A stretch of DNA of 64,000 nucleotides from Ifrita kowaldi. Taxonomy: Eukaryota; Chordata; Aves; Passeriformes; Cinclosomatidae. Made by a program: the position numbers and the translations under genes. The notes below the pieces were generated by a model. The model was not told where the DNA came from and did no database searches. It saw only the letters and a program-made list of their open reading frames with translations. The number at the start of each line of letters is the position of its first letter. The stretch's first letter is position 1. Positions 58,101-63,218 of this stretch are shown piece after piece. The stretch lies in contig VZRS01014304.1 in assembly GCA_013398055.1 (NCBI GenBank), positions 552,240 to 616,239 on the forward strand, in the 5' to 3' direction.

Positions 58101-58831
58101 AAGGAAATTTTTTGTGATCTCAGTTCCTTGACTAAAGTTTCTATAAAGCATCCAATACATGAAGATAGAAATGGATTTTAAATCAAAAGTCCCATCATAA
58201 ATTCACAGACATGAGAGTTTTGGGGGATCCAGTCATAATACAGCTTATGAGGAAAGTGAGTCTCACTAGCTTACAATTCTGAAGAGATTAATTCAAAAAC
58301 CATCATACCATTTTTGATCAGGAAAGATAGTGCTTCCCTGATATTAATTAACTTAATTTTATTTTTCAGCATCGGACTCAAAGATTTGTGGACAGTATGT
58401 ACTAACAGCAACAAATCCTTCTAGTTTATTTAGTATTTTGCCTAATAGCTCTGAAAAAGCTATTAGGCAAAAAACATACACTAAAAAAGAAACAGCAACC
58501 CAACTTTCCAGAATTTATTAATTTTAGGAAACTTTGAATGGGTTGAATGCTAAATAAGGGACTATTTAGCTCACAAAAGCAGTATTAAAAACAGTCTTTA
58601 AAATTTCAGCACACATAACATTAATTATAAGTGTAACTTATTCAAGTGTAACTTAATTATTCTAATTAATTGTCACAAAGACAATGTAAACATAACTGAC
58701 ACTGAAGAAAATCACCCACCTAATTTTATTCTGGTGTTTGCACATTTAGAATAGGTAATAAGAAGAAACAATAAAATACTACATACTCACTTGGATCAGA
58801 CTTGGAAAATGTATCTCTGTCCAAAAGATTT
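1077..58831 (-). CDS. CPNE8: Copine-8 gene, 18 internal exons (2-19), both ends outside window
   Basis: Copines are cytosolic proteins with two C2 domains that bind phospholipid membranes when Ca2+ rises, followed by a von Willebrand A-like domain thought to recruit partner proteins. Joining the exons listed below gives 1408 nt with every splice phase compatible and no internal stop. The order is C2A (exons 2-6), C2B (exons 7-11), a Lys-rich linker (exon 12) and VWA/copine (exons 13-19). C2 loop aspartates are kept (LDRDTFSKSDP and YDVDSK in C2A; LDKKDFFGKSDP and YDWDRDG in C2B). The VWA metal site has DFTAS, a form of DxSxS with Thr in the middle, plus GPTNF and ITDG. Stretches such as VKDGSQYFVLL and MAQTKESIVN point to copine-8 rather than copine-5, its nearest paralogue. 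Exon 1 with the promoter (beyond 64000) and the last exon with the C-terminus (below 1) are missing. The odd points are an absent GT donor on exon 11 and unusual residues in exon 19. Confidence 0.96.
1151..3836 (-). other. CPNE8 intron 18
   Basis: This intron of 2686 bp contains an (AAAC)n-rich acceptor tract at 1155-1184, a cluster of plus-strand protein-like segments between 1475 and 2129 (see findings), a tandem duplication of an AAAATAAAATAAATGT-type unit at about 3003-3042, and a short ATCA repeat near 3684-3697. No recognised transposon was found. Confidence 0.85.
1701..2129 (+). other. Unrecognised 142-codon open frame, antisense to CPNE8
   Basis: The frame is open from just after a TAG at 1698 to a TAA ending at 2129. 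It has no ATG at its beginning; the first Met codon in frame is the one in IIAQMSDLQF. The translation contains protein-like runs (KPALQNLVLLKQELESIN, RSQAEQSIFVQRKKSG) but no family I recognise. It lies within CPNE8 intron 18, and a splice acceptor-like CAG or TAG precedes it. It may be a 3' exon of an antisense gene, a decayed retrocopy, or chance; one open frame of this length is roughly what chance would give in 64 kb. Confidence 0.25.
3837..3894 (-). CDS. CPNE8: CPNE8 exon 18 (VWA)
   Basis: This 58-nt exon reads ASKLPMSIIIVGVGPAEFD plus the first base of Ala. SIIIVGVG is a core beta strand near-invariant in copines. The acceptor is a pyrimidine-rich stretch ending TTTTGAAG and the donor is GTAAGT. 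The protein is identical to human copine-8 here as I recall it. Confidence 0.96.
3895..6440 (-). other. CPNE8 intron 17
   Basis: This intron is 2546 bp of AT-rich sequence. I see no transposon, RNA gene or convincing open frame in it. Confidence 0.85.
6441..6543 (-). CDS. CPNE8: CPNE8 exon 17 (VWA)
   Basis: This 103-nt exon completes Arg and reads YAASVKDGSQYFVLLIITD then GVISDMAQTKESIVN. LIITDG contains the third metal-site residue. VKDGSQYF and KESIVN match copine-8; copine-5 has VQDGSQYS and KEAIVN, which is the main reason for the paralogue call. The acceptor is TTCCCTTAG and the donor GTAAGT. The open frame runs into intron on both sides but the splice sites are unambiguous. Confidence 0.97.
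6544..9966 (-). other. CPNE8 intron 16
   Basis: This intron of 3423 bp holds a run of 20 T at 6991-7010, a direct repeat of TTCACATTTAT near 7047-7070, and a 191-codon minus-strand open frame at 8288-8863 with no family resemblance. Confidence 0.85.
6991..7010. repeat. Poly-T tract (T20)
   Basis: Twenty uninterrupted T on the plus strand, A20 in the CPNE8 transcript. No adjacent retroelement body is recognisable. Confidence 0.95.
9967..10094 (-). CDS. CPNE8: CPNE8 exon 16 (VWA)
   Basis: This 128-nt exon reads NGNPQNPYCHGIDGVMEAY then YRSLKSVQLYGPTNFAPVIN and HVA, ending AG| (Arg). LYGPTNFAP holds the Thr of the VWA metal site and is characteristic of copines. The acceptor is TTTTCATTAG and the donor GTAAGC. 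Human has CDGIEGV where this has CHGIDGV. Confidence 0.97.
10095..12014 (-). other. CPNE8 intron 15
   Basis: This intron of 1920 bp has an AT-rich (TA)n-like tract at about 11041-11076. Nothing else was recognised. Confidence 0.85.
11041..11076. repeat. Imperfect (TA)n tract
   Basis: Alternating T and A interrupted by a short T run; low-complexity sequence in intron 15. Confidence 0.85.
12015..12196 (-). CDS. CPNE8: CPNE8 exon 15 (VWA)
   Basis: This 182-nt exon is the longest found. It starts NPSQPTSLHYMNPYQLNAY, continues GMALRAVGEIIQDYDSDKMF and PALGFGARLPPDGRVSHE, and ends FAL. The acceptor is TTCAACAG and the donor GTAAGT. FPALGFGA and DGRVSHEF are copine family signatures. A few conservative changes from human are visible (Lys to Arg twice, Ile to Val). 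Confidence 0.97.
12197..12837 (-). other. CPNE8 intron 14
   Basis: A short intron (641 bp) between the two exons that open the VWA domain. A short CA-rich stretch lies near 12767-12815. No repeats of known family were found. Confidence 0.85.
12838..12884 (-). CDS. CPNE8: CPNE8 exon 14 (VWA start, MIDAS strand)
   Basis: This 47-nt exon completes Gly and reads TQINFTVAIDFTASN, ending with the first G of Gly. AIDFTAS is the copine form of the metal-ion-dependent adhesion site (D-x-T-x-S). The acceptor is TTTCTACAG and the donor GTAAGA. The sequence is identical to human copine-8 over this stretch as I recall it. Confidence 0.97.
12885..17688 (-). other. CPNE8 intron 13
   Basis: This intron is 4804 bp of AT-rich sequence with scattered short open frames that show no codon constancy. 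No transposon, RNA gene or conserved motif was recognised. Confidence 0.8.
17689..17750 (-). CDS. CPNE8: CPNE8 exon 13 (C2B-VWA connector)
   Basis: This 62-nt exon reads VTLLSFLIETEVSFLDYIKG and ends in two bases of Gly. The acceptor is TGCTTTCAG and the donor GTATGT. SFLDYIKGG is the conserved copine segment just before the VWA domain. Only Val to Ile (LVETE to LIETE) differs from human as I recall it. Confidence 0.96.
17751..20763 (-). other. CPNE8 intron 12
   Basis: This intron of 3013 bp has a T-rich run near 17964-17976 and AT-rich low-complexity sequence near 18225-18270. Nothing else was recognised. Confidence 0.8.
20764..20817 (-). CDS. CPNE8: CPNE8 exon 12 (lysine-rich linker)
   Basis: This 54-nt exon of exactly 18 codons reads VINPKKKGKKKKYVNSGT. 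The acceptor is TTTCTAG and the donor GTAAGT. The Lys-rich stretch is the basic linker after C2B, which in this family probably contributes to acidic lipid binding. Human has VVNP and KYTNSG, so it is well conserved. Its phase-0 start is what fixes the expected end of exon 11. Confidence 0.94.
20818..23480 (-). other. CPNE8 intron 11
   Basis: This intron of 2663 bp contains a possible conserved noncoding block at about 21950-22560. Its 5' end, next to exon 11, does not begin with GT at the homology-predicted boundary. Confidence 0.8.
21950..22560. promoter_or_regulatory. Possible intronic conserved noncoding element
   Basis: The block differs in texture from the intron around it. It has balanced composition, CpG-containing patches, and several homeodomain-like and SOX-like words (GCGGCAATTAAACAATGCAG, GAATTAGCAGCATATTGC, GACAGCTTG). 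A 77-codon minus frame (22200-22433) is open across it. The call rests on sequence texture only; no alignment was possible. Confidence 0.25.
23481..23556 (-). CDS. CPNE8: CPNE8 exon 11 (end of C2B), abnormal 5' splice site
   Basis: The acceptor (TTTTTCAAACAG) and the reading HDFIGEFTTSYRELSRG then QSQFNVY are clear, and the Ser codon is shared with exon 10. Phase requires the exon to end one codon after NVY, where other copines have Glu. Here that codon is GCA and the next six bases are TTAAGT, so the expected GT is TT. The boundary given is the homology-based one. In-frame alternatives are GT after 23490 (drops Tyr-Glu), GT after 23475 (adds Ala-Leu-Ser), or a GC site after 23484; all are weak. 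Another GT, after 23477, breaks the frame. Confidence 0.85.
23557..29215 (-). other. CPNE8 intron 10
   Basis: This intron of 5659 bp includes a GC-richer patch at 24180-24620 with overlapping open frames on both strands, and long AT-rich stretches around 28300-28650. No transposon of known family was recognised. Confidence 0.8.
24180..24620. other. GC-richer island with overlapping open frames
   Basis: About 440 bp are clearly richer in G and C than the flanks. The patch carries open frames of 144 and 112 codons on the minus strand and 65 on the plus strand. The translations do not resemble any family I know. It may be an old repeat or a GC-rich intronic patch, where stop codons are rarer. 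Confidence 0.4.
29216..29257 (-). CDS. CPNE8: CPNE8 exon 10 (C2B, calcium loop 3)
   Basis: This 42-nt exon completes Arg and reads TIKVEVYDWDRDG, ending AG|. YDWDRDG is the C2B loop-3 Asp-x-Asp calcium site. The acceptor is TATTTTAG and the donor GTAAGA. The next aspartate of the site lies in exon 11. Confidence 0.95.
29258..32474 (-). other. CPNE8 intron 9
   Basis: This intron of 3217 bp has two small local duplications: GTATTTATGTATTA repeated near 31419-31463, and an ACTAGGAAG-containing segment repeated near 30140-30182. No known transposon was found. Confidence 0.8.
32475..32579 (-). CDS. CPNE8: CPNE8 exon 9 (C2B core)
   Basis: This 105-nt exon completes Ser and reads FTICHKTEVVKNTLNPVWQ then AFKISVRALCNGDYD, ending with two bases of Arg. 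NTLNPVW is the hallmark C2 loop-2 segment. The acceptor is TAATTACAG and the donor GTAAGC. The protein appears identical to human copine-8 over this exon as I recall it. Confidence 0.97.
32580..34398 (-). other. CPNE8 intron 8
   Basis: This intron of 1819 bp carries a 103-codon plus-strand open frame at 33283-33594, whose translation is hydrophilic and unrecognised, and a short CA-rich run near 33660-33675. Confidence 0.8.
34399..34502 (-). CDS. CPNE8: CPNE8 exon 8 (C2B, calcium loop 1)
   Basis: This 104-nt exon reads DSVLMQFCANKLDKKDF then FGKSDPFLVFHRSNEDG and ends in AG|, splitting a Ser codon. The acceptor is ATTTCAG and the donor GTAGGT. LDKKDFFGKSDP is the C2B Ca2+ loop 1 with both aspartates kept. 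Human FYRSNEDG has Tyr where this has His. Confidence 0.96.
34503..37127 (-). other. CPNE8 intron 7 with large CR1 copy
   Basis: More than half of this 2625-bp intron is a single decayed CR1 element in the opposite orientation to CPNE8 (about 35400-36790). A GA-rich low-complexity stretch follows at about 36878-36936. Confidence 0.85.
35400..36790 (+). mobile_element. CR1 LINE, 5'-truncated, decayed ORF2 and 3' end
   Basis: The order of recognisable pieces matches the reverse-transcriptase half of avian CR1 ORF2: GTGCTGATGGAGCTGGCTAC, GATGATAGAGCA with AATCCTGGAAAACATTT, CATGGATTTACAAAGGGGAA, CATCTTCATTAATGACCTGG, GGCAGCAAAGGCCAACAGCC and GAGAGGCTGAGAGAGCTGAA. The 3' end is GGATTGGACTAGACAATCTT followed by CAATTCAGTGATTCC. 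Many stops and frameshifts make it a pseudogene copy. Sequence from about 35100 may also belong to it but is too diverged to be sure. Confidence 0.93.
37128..37191 (-). CDS. CPNE8: CPNE8 exon 7 (C2A-C2B junction)
   Basis: This 64-nt exon completes Val and reads GIPGKKCGTAIVTAEELGCCR. The acceptor is TTCTCACAG and the donor GTAAGT. It links the two C2 domains and starts the first strand of C2B. Compared with human GTIILTAEELNCCR it carries a few conservative changes. It follows the longest intron in the window. Confidence 0.95.
37192..44497 (-). other. CPNE8 intron 6, longest in window
   Basis: This intron of 7306 bp carries a (TA)13 microsatellite at 40486-40511 and a cluster of minus-strand open frames of 60-110 codons between 39276 and 42191 with no recognised product. 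A GC-richer patch lies at about 43620-43900 with overlapping open frames. No clear transposon was found. Confidence 0.8.
40486..40511. repeat. (TA)13 microsatellite
   Basis: About 13 perfect TA units; likely polymorphic. Confidence 0.95.
44498..44574 (-). CDS. CPNE8: CPNE8 exon 6 (end of C2A)
   Basis: This 77-nt exon reads DFLGQMFCTLGEIV then GSQGSRLEKPI and ends GT|, splitting a Val codon. The acceptor is TTTTCAG. The donor region offers two overlapping GTs; the downstream GTAAGT is far stronger and is the only one that keeps the phase of exon 7. Human copine-8 has Val where this has Met (GQVFCT). Confidence 0.95.
44575..45345 (-). other. CPNE8 intron 5
   Basis: A short intron of 771 bp, AT-rich, with no feature recognised. 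Confidence 0.85.
45346..45385 (-). CDS. CPNE8: CPNE8 exon 5 (C2A, calcium loop 3)
   Basis: This 40-nt exon encodes the end of a Phe codon and YDVDSKSPNLSKH. The acceptor has a strong T tract ending CCCAAAG and the donor is GTAAGT. The Asp-Val-Asp of loop 3, with the Asp that opens exon 6, supplies the rest of the C2A calcium ligands, and all are present. Confidence 0.93.
45386..48273 (-). other. CPNE8 intron 4
   Basis: This intron of 2888 bp is AT-rich, with pyrimidine-rich plus-strand sequence near 46970-47110. No known repeat was recognised. Confidence 0.85.
48274..48377 (-). CDS. CPNE8: CPNE8 exon 4 (C2A core)
   Basis: This 104-nt exon begins FGRTEVIDNTLNPDF, continues VRKFIMDYFFEERENLRFD, and ends with two bases of a split codon. 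TLNPDF is the typical copine C2A calcium-loop-2 region. The acceptor is TTTTACAG and the donor GTAAGT. The split codon is TT plus the first base of exon 5, which gives Phe where other copine-8 and copine-5 proteins have Leu. Confidence 0.95.
48378..52099 (-). other. CPNE8 intron 3
   Basis: This intron of 3722 bp carries one short CR1 3' end (about 49640-49710). Otherwise it is unremarkable AT-rich sequence. Confidence 0.85.
49640..49710 (+). mobile_element. CR1 3' end fragment
   Basis: TTGGACTCAATGATCTTAAA, then CCTTTTCCAACTTAGATGGT and TCTATGACTCTATGATT, is the standard CR1 tail including the terminal short repeats. It is severely 5'-truncated and antisense to CPNE8. Confidence 0.9.
52100..52146 (-). 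CDS. CPNE8: CPNE8 exon 3 (C2A)
   Basis: This 47-nt exon completes the Ile codon and reads CVLYTQAIGNKEWRE. The acceptor is a long T/C tract ending CACAG, and the donor is GTAAGA. Human copine-8, as I recall it, has TQGMGNKEWREFGRTE here, so the only visible differences are Gly-Met to Ala-Ile. The segment forms C2A beta strands between Ca2+ loops 1 and 2. Confidence 0.93.
53665..54020 (-). mobile_element. CR1 LINE 3' region
   Basis: CATAATATCCTGAGCTGGAA, CCAACTCCTGGCCCTGCACA, GAGAGCATTGTCCAAACACT and CTGTCACTGGTCACCACAGA are the reverse complement of the well-known avian CR1 3' region. It has the same orientation as CPNE8. A 16-bp unit (AGCTGGAAGGGA plus flank) is duplicated at 53693-53721, next to the 3' end. 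Confidence 0.95.
54910..55530 (+). other. Unrecognised 206-codon open frame, pyrimidine-rich
   Basis: This is the longest open frame in the window. It begins with a non-ATG start (TTG), and the first in-frame ATG is some 25 codons later. The translation is rich in Pro, Leu and Ser because the plus strand is C- and T-rich. No domain is recognisable, although a short stretch near the end is Lys-rich. It is antisense to CPNE8 within intron 2. It could be an old retroelement piece or simply a skewed-composition region with few stops. Confidence 0.2.
56930..57330. other. GC-richer patch with overlapping open frames
   Basis: Three plus-strand open frames of 63-99 codons overlap in sequence much richer in G and C than the surroundings, including a CpG-bearing run near 56983-57002. 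None resembles a known protein. An old LTR or another unlisted repeat is possible. Confidence 0.35.
57495..57545 (-). mobile_element. CR1 3' tail fragment
   Basis: ACAGAATTGTTAGGGACCTC followed by GATCATCTAATCCAACCCC matches the reverse complement of a CR1 terminal segment. Only about 50 bp can be recognised. Confidence 0.75.
57664..57676. repeat. Poly-T tract
   Basis: About 12 consecutive T followed by an A run; low complexity in intron 2. Confidence 0.8.
58436..58472. repeat. Perfect 15-bp inverted repeat with 7-nt loop
   Basis: The left arm TTTTGCCTAATAGCT and right arm AGCTATTAGGCAAAA are exact reverse complements around the loop CTGAAAA. The hairpin is about 320 bp downstream of exon 2, inside intron 2. 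No flanking direct repeats or transposon ends were recognised. Confidence 0.95.
58791..58831 (-). CDS. CPNE8: CPNE8 exon 2 (C2A, calcium loop 1)
   Basis: This 41-nt exon encodes RNLLDRDTFSKSDP plus the first base of an Ile codon. The first Arg codon is begun in exon 1. The acceptor follows a T-rich tract ending in ATAG, and the donor is GTGAGT. The aspartates in LDRD and KSDP form the first Ca2+-binding loop of C2A, so the calcium site looks intact. This is the most 5' exon in the window; the N-terminal leader must be encoded beyond 64000. Confidence 0.93.
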
Positions 58832-61613
58832 CTATAAAAAAAAACCAATAAAAATAATCTTAGGTATAAAAAAATTGTGAAAGATTCAAATCAGATACCA
58901 ATGCACACATGTTTTTAACATTTTTAATCAAGAGTCTGCTTAGTCTTCTGCCCTCCTAATACACAAGACTTAGCCAGCACTAACACTGGAGTCAGCTTAC
59001 ATTTCATTTTATTATCCATTTTGGATTTGAACAAACTCATATACTCCAATACCATGAATCAAAAAGCAACCACATGTACATTTTATGTACATGTAACAGT
59101 CATCAGGAAGAGAAATACCTTTAAATAGCAAATGTCTAGCAGAGATTAACTTGCAGGTTCAACCCAAAAACCTTAGACTTTACTTAAAAGAATGACTGGG
59201 AGATCTCAGAGCCATCAGGAAGTATCTCTAAGAATCTGTCACGGACAAGTAAAGTAAAGAGAAATAATCCATACATAGGACACACATCAGAACTAAGACT
59301 CTTCTAATTGTCCACAGAATACCTAGGAATAAATACTAATTTTGTTATGGAATGCAGTCCCAATATCATAACCACATTTCAGCCAGCTGAGAACCATACA
59401 CAGATGAATGGACATAAATTAACAATTCTGAAGAATCAGGACTGACCAGAAACCATTCTCAGAATAGTTACCAACATTCCATCATTCCAAAAAAAATTAA
59501 AGTAAATACATTTTTAAAATTATCTTGACAGACCAGAAAAATGTTCTGAAAACAGGACGCCATTGATCAGGGACAAGAAAGAGCTATTACACTTAGGAAG
59601 GTATTAAACTTAACAGCAAAAATGCAGCATAGCTACATGTAGCTGGATACACAGCAGTTACATCAAAAATAGTCCTAGACACCACAGTTGACCACAAACT
59701 GAATACAAGTCAGGAGCCTTGCACCTTGGGGAAAAAGGCATACTGGAATACACAAACAAAAATGCAACTTTAGACTAACTGTCTGGTCTTCACAACACTG
59801 CCAAACACTCAATTCCAGCAATAATGTTTTGTACACTCCAATTTCTTGCAATCTAAGACAGACGTGGAGCCACTGGAGTTCAGTGAAAACAGAAATAATC
59901 AGAAGTATAAAGACTGTATCTACGAGGGAAAGAAACCCTGCTACAAATTGAAGCTGACCTCGATGCAGACAGAGCAAGCAGAAACAGGTTTAACCATAAA
60001 TTTAATCTTCTGCACTACAGGCACAGAAGTTGAACTTTATTCCATTGTTTTACCATCTTCCACTGTTAAAGGTGGGCAGACATAATGTGAAATCTCCATT
60101 GTCTTCAAGAACATGTCAGAGAGCTAGAAGTTCTAGTAAGTTCTTTGATCCTACCCCAGAGCAAAAGAAAGGATTAAATAACCAGTTTACATCCCTTTTA
60201 GCTTATTATTTTTAGTAATTAGTAGAGCCTCTTCAAGGATCACCAATTACTACTCTCATTCAGATCTAAATCACATAATCTTTGTGCTACTGAACAGTAC
60301 TGAAAAGTGTATGAACATTTTGTTCAATACAGGTGTTCTAAGTGGTCCACTTAAGACTTCAACAATGAAAAGATATCATATTCCAAATTCAGGTATTGCC
60401 AAGTTCACCTTTCAGACTAAGCAATATGAACAAAAACATAGCTTTAAATGAACATTGGACAGATCTGTTTTATTTAATCTAGCCAAAGTAGGCACTAGCT
60501 TTAATATTAGTACTTGTGAATGAACCTGAATTCTGCATACACTAATTCTTCAGAATTTCTCTAGTCTATTCAGAAGTGTAATTTTTATGCATACAATTAT
60601 ACTCAGTGAAACTGCATCCTACCTTAACAAAAATCATGCAAATATCAATTGGAAGTATTAAGAAACCCAGGAAAATCAGTGAACCCAAGTCAGTATTTGA
60701 CAACACTTACTACAAACTGCTTTAAAAGACAGTGCAGCAAGTTCTGCAATATCAGAATTGCCAACCCAAAATGAAAATTGCTTCCTATTCCTCTTTAATT
60801 ATACATACCTAGATACACCATTAATTTCTGACAACTAGAATTGGATTATCCCAAAATGAATTGCCATAAACCCTCAAAATTAGAGGTTGAAAAAAATAGT
60901 ACATTAGATTTTGGATCATACTCACCATTAGAATTCCAAACAATTCTAATTCCTCTGCATGATGACTATACAGTGACCTTATAATTGGTATGTTAGTGCT
61001 TGTCCCTGCAGATTAGGATTAAGCAATTTTAGTCATGTTTATACTAAGTTAAGGTGCTTCAAGTTCTTTAGATATTTCCTACTCTTCTTGTGCTCCTTTT
61101 TAAATTTTGTTCCTCTCTATTTTCCTATATACATACTAGCATAAAGACTGGTACTGTAAAGCTCAGTCTATCCTGATACTTTTATTCCAGCAGCTGCAAA
61201 AAGCAGCCACCATGGGAACAGCATAAAAAGAAGGTAAGAATCTATAACACTTCCTAAGAATGTTCCTCCTCACCAACTATCAGCTGCTCTCAGGTACTTG
61301 GTGAGTTAAGAACATTTCTACATAAACGGTATTCCTGAAAGCTTTGCAAGGACAGAGATGCCCAAGTTTAACATTGTAATTCAGATCATTAATGCAATCA
61401 GTGCGTGGTTTCGAACTAGTACAACTTGTACAACTCTCAATTCAACCCTTAGCACATTTTCCTACAAATAAACAATGTCTTCAGCAAAGTTTGCAGCATG
61501 CCTAATTGTCCAAATCATAAACAGCCAACCAAAACAGTAACAAAAGAACTTAGCAAGCTGTTCAAGCAATGCAGCCAATTTCAAAAGGAACTTTGAAGAA
61601 AAAGTGCCAACAG

Positions 61614-61640
61614 GAAAAAAAAAAAAGAAAAAAAAAAAGA
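61614..61640. repeat. A-rich low-complexity tract
   Basis: Two long A runs separated by G; simple sequence in intron 1. Confidence 0.9.
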
Positions 61641-62579
61641 GTCTGATTTGGCCACTAAATCACCTAACAACTCAATAGGCTGCTCGATTTCATTTGTGCA
61701 TTTTCATTTCAGGTGGATAACAAAGTGCTCCTTCAAACTTAAGAAAACTGCATGGTACATAAGCATAGGACAATCTACAACCACAAGAAATGGTAACACA
61801 AAATAGAAAGCAGACTAGATGTCCCTCTAGAAATTTAGGTAGTCTTTGTACTCTTAATTTTCAATAGCACTTTCTGCACAGACTGAGCAATACAGAGTGT
61901 ATTTTTTCCATTTTTCCTGAGAAAATCATTCTCTTTGGTAGTAAACTGTTTTGTCTCAGGAAAGCTCACAAAGGTTTTTTTTTTCCTCACAAGAAATATC
62001 TGAAATTTTTCTTTCTCCGACTCAAAGTATCAAGAGAAACAGACTCATATTTTAACTGAACATGGTGAGTATCTTTTTTCTTCTATGCCCATTAAGCATT
62101 TCAGATAAAGAATGCAAAAGGAAAAGGAATTTCTGTCAACTATAAGGGAGGGAAAAAAAACCCAAAACTTTTTTCCTTGACAAACATGCATATCAAACAC
62201 CTACAGCAAGGAAGTCTAGGAACATCTGTGCAGAAAGCATTATTCTACCAGCACAGATCTTGAAAGAATTCATTCTGCACCTGCCCATTCTGGAGTGCAC
62301 CTTCCAAAACAGTTGCAACAGCATAGACGTCTAAGTAAAAAGAAATTAATGGGATCCATGGCAGTAACACTGGAAATGCTGGGATAATTTTTTTTTCTGT
62401 ATAATGAGAGCAATTTCCCCAGGGCAAGGAAGAAAGTGATCAGTAAATAAGATAAAGTTAAAATATATTTATCTATGCCTCACAGAATCACTTGTTCACA
62501 TAGTTTCATAAACTCCATAAAACTTTACAAAAGTAACAGTTTTATAAAGTAACAGTGCAGGGCTCAAGAAGTTTTTTAA

Positions 62580-62915
62580 AATAGAACGTTTCAGTTGCAA
62601 GGAGCCTACAATGACCATCCCATCCAACAGCCCAACCACTGCAGGGCTAACCAAAAGTTAACATATGTTATTACAGGCATTGGCCAAATAAATGCCTCTT
62701 GACCACTGACAGGCTCAGGGCATTGGCCACCTCTCTAGGAAGCCTGTTGCAGCATTTGACTACCCTCCCAGTAAAGAAATGCTTCCTAATGCCAAGTGTC
62801 TGGTACTGTTTAACCTAAAACGACTCAGAGGTATAAATCAGATGCTCCAAGACTCACTGACCTAGTTAGCAGTGGTAGCTCACCAGAAACCATCACAGCC
62901 TGTGCTGTTTCCTAC
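62580..62915 (-). mobile_element. Decayed CR1 LINE 3' region
   Basis: The pieces CCATCCCATCCAACAGCCCA, GGCCACCTCTCTAGGAAGCC, TGTTGCAGCATTTGACTACC and CAGTAAAGAAATGCTTCCTA follow the order of the reverse-complemented avian CR1 3' region. It is more diverged than the copy at 53.7 kb and has the same orientation as CPNE8. Confidence 0.88.
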
Positions 62916-63203
62916 ACCTCTCGTCCACTATACGTTATATGTGTCTTGTCAGATGTACGCTAAATAGTAGCATTTACTCACCTTGTCCACATATACTTTC
63001 CTTCAAATTTCACTTTATTTTAGTGATCAGTAGCTGAACTTCCTTCTCTGTGAGTTTTTTTTAACCCTTTGTTACTCCAAACTGCTAAGCAGAAGTAAAT
63101 CCAATTCCTCCACCAGAAATTACAGAATTCTGGCCCTGAACAACAGACCACAGTAACTACAGAACTGAGCAGTTTAAAATCTGCTTCTCTAGTTTCAAAA
63201 TTT

Positions 63204-63218
63204 AAAAAAAAAAAAAAA
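63204..63218. repeat. Poly-A tract
   Basis: About 15 consecutive A on the plus strand in intron 1. Confidence 0.85.

Larger units (their letters stand above)
52147..58790 (-). other. CPNE8 intron 2
   Basis: This intron of 6644 bp holds a CR1 copy (about 53665-54020), a short CR1 tail (about 57495-57545), a 206-codon pyrimidine-rich open frame (54910-55530), a GC-richer patch (56930-57330) and a perfect hairpin (58436-58472). Confidence 0.85.
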
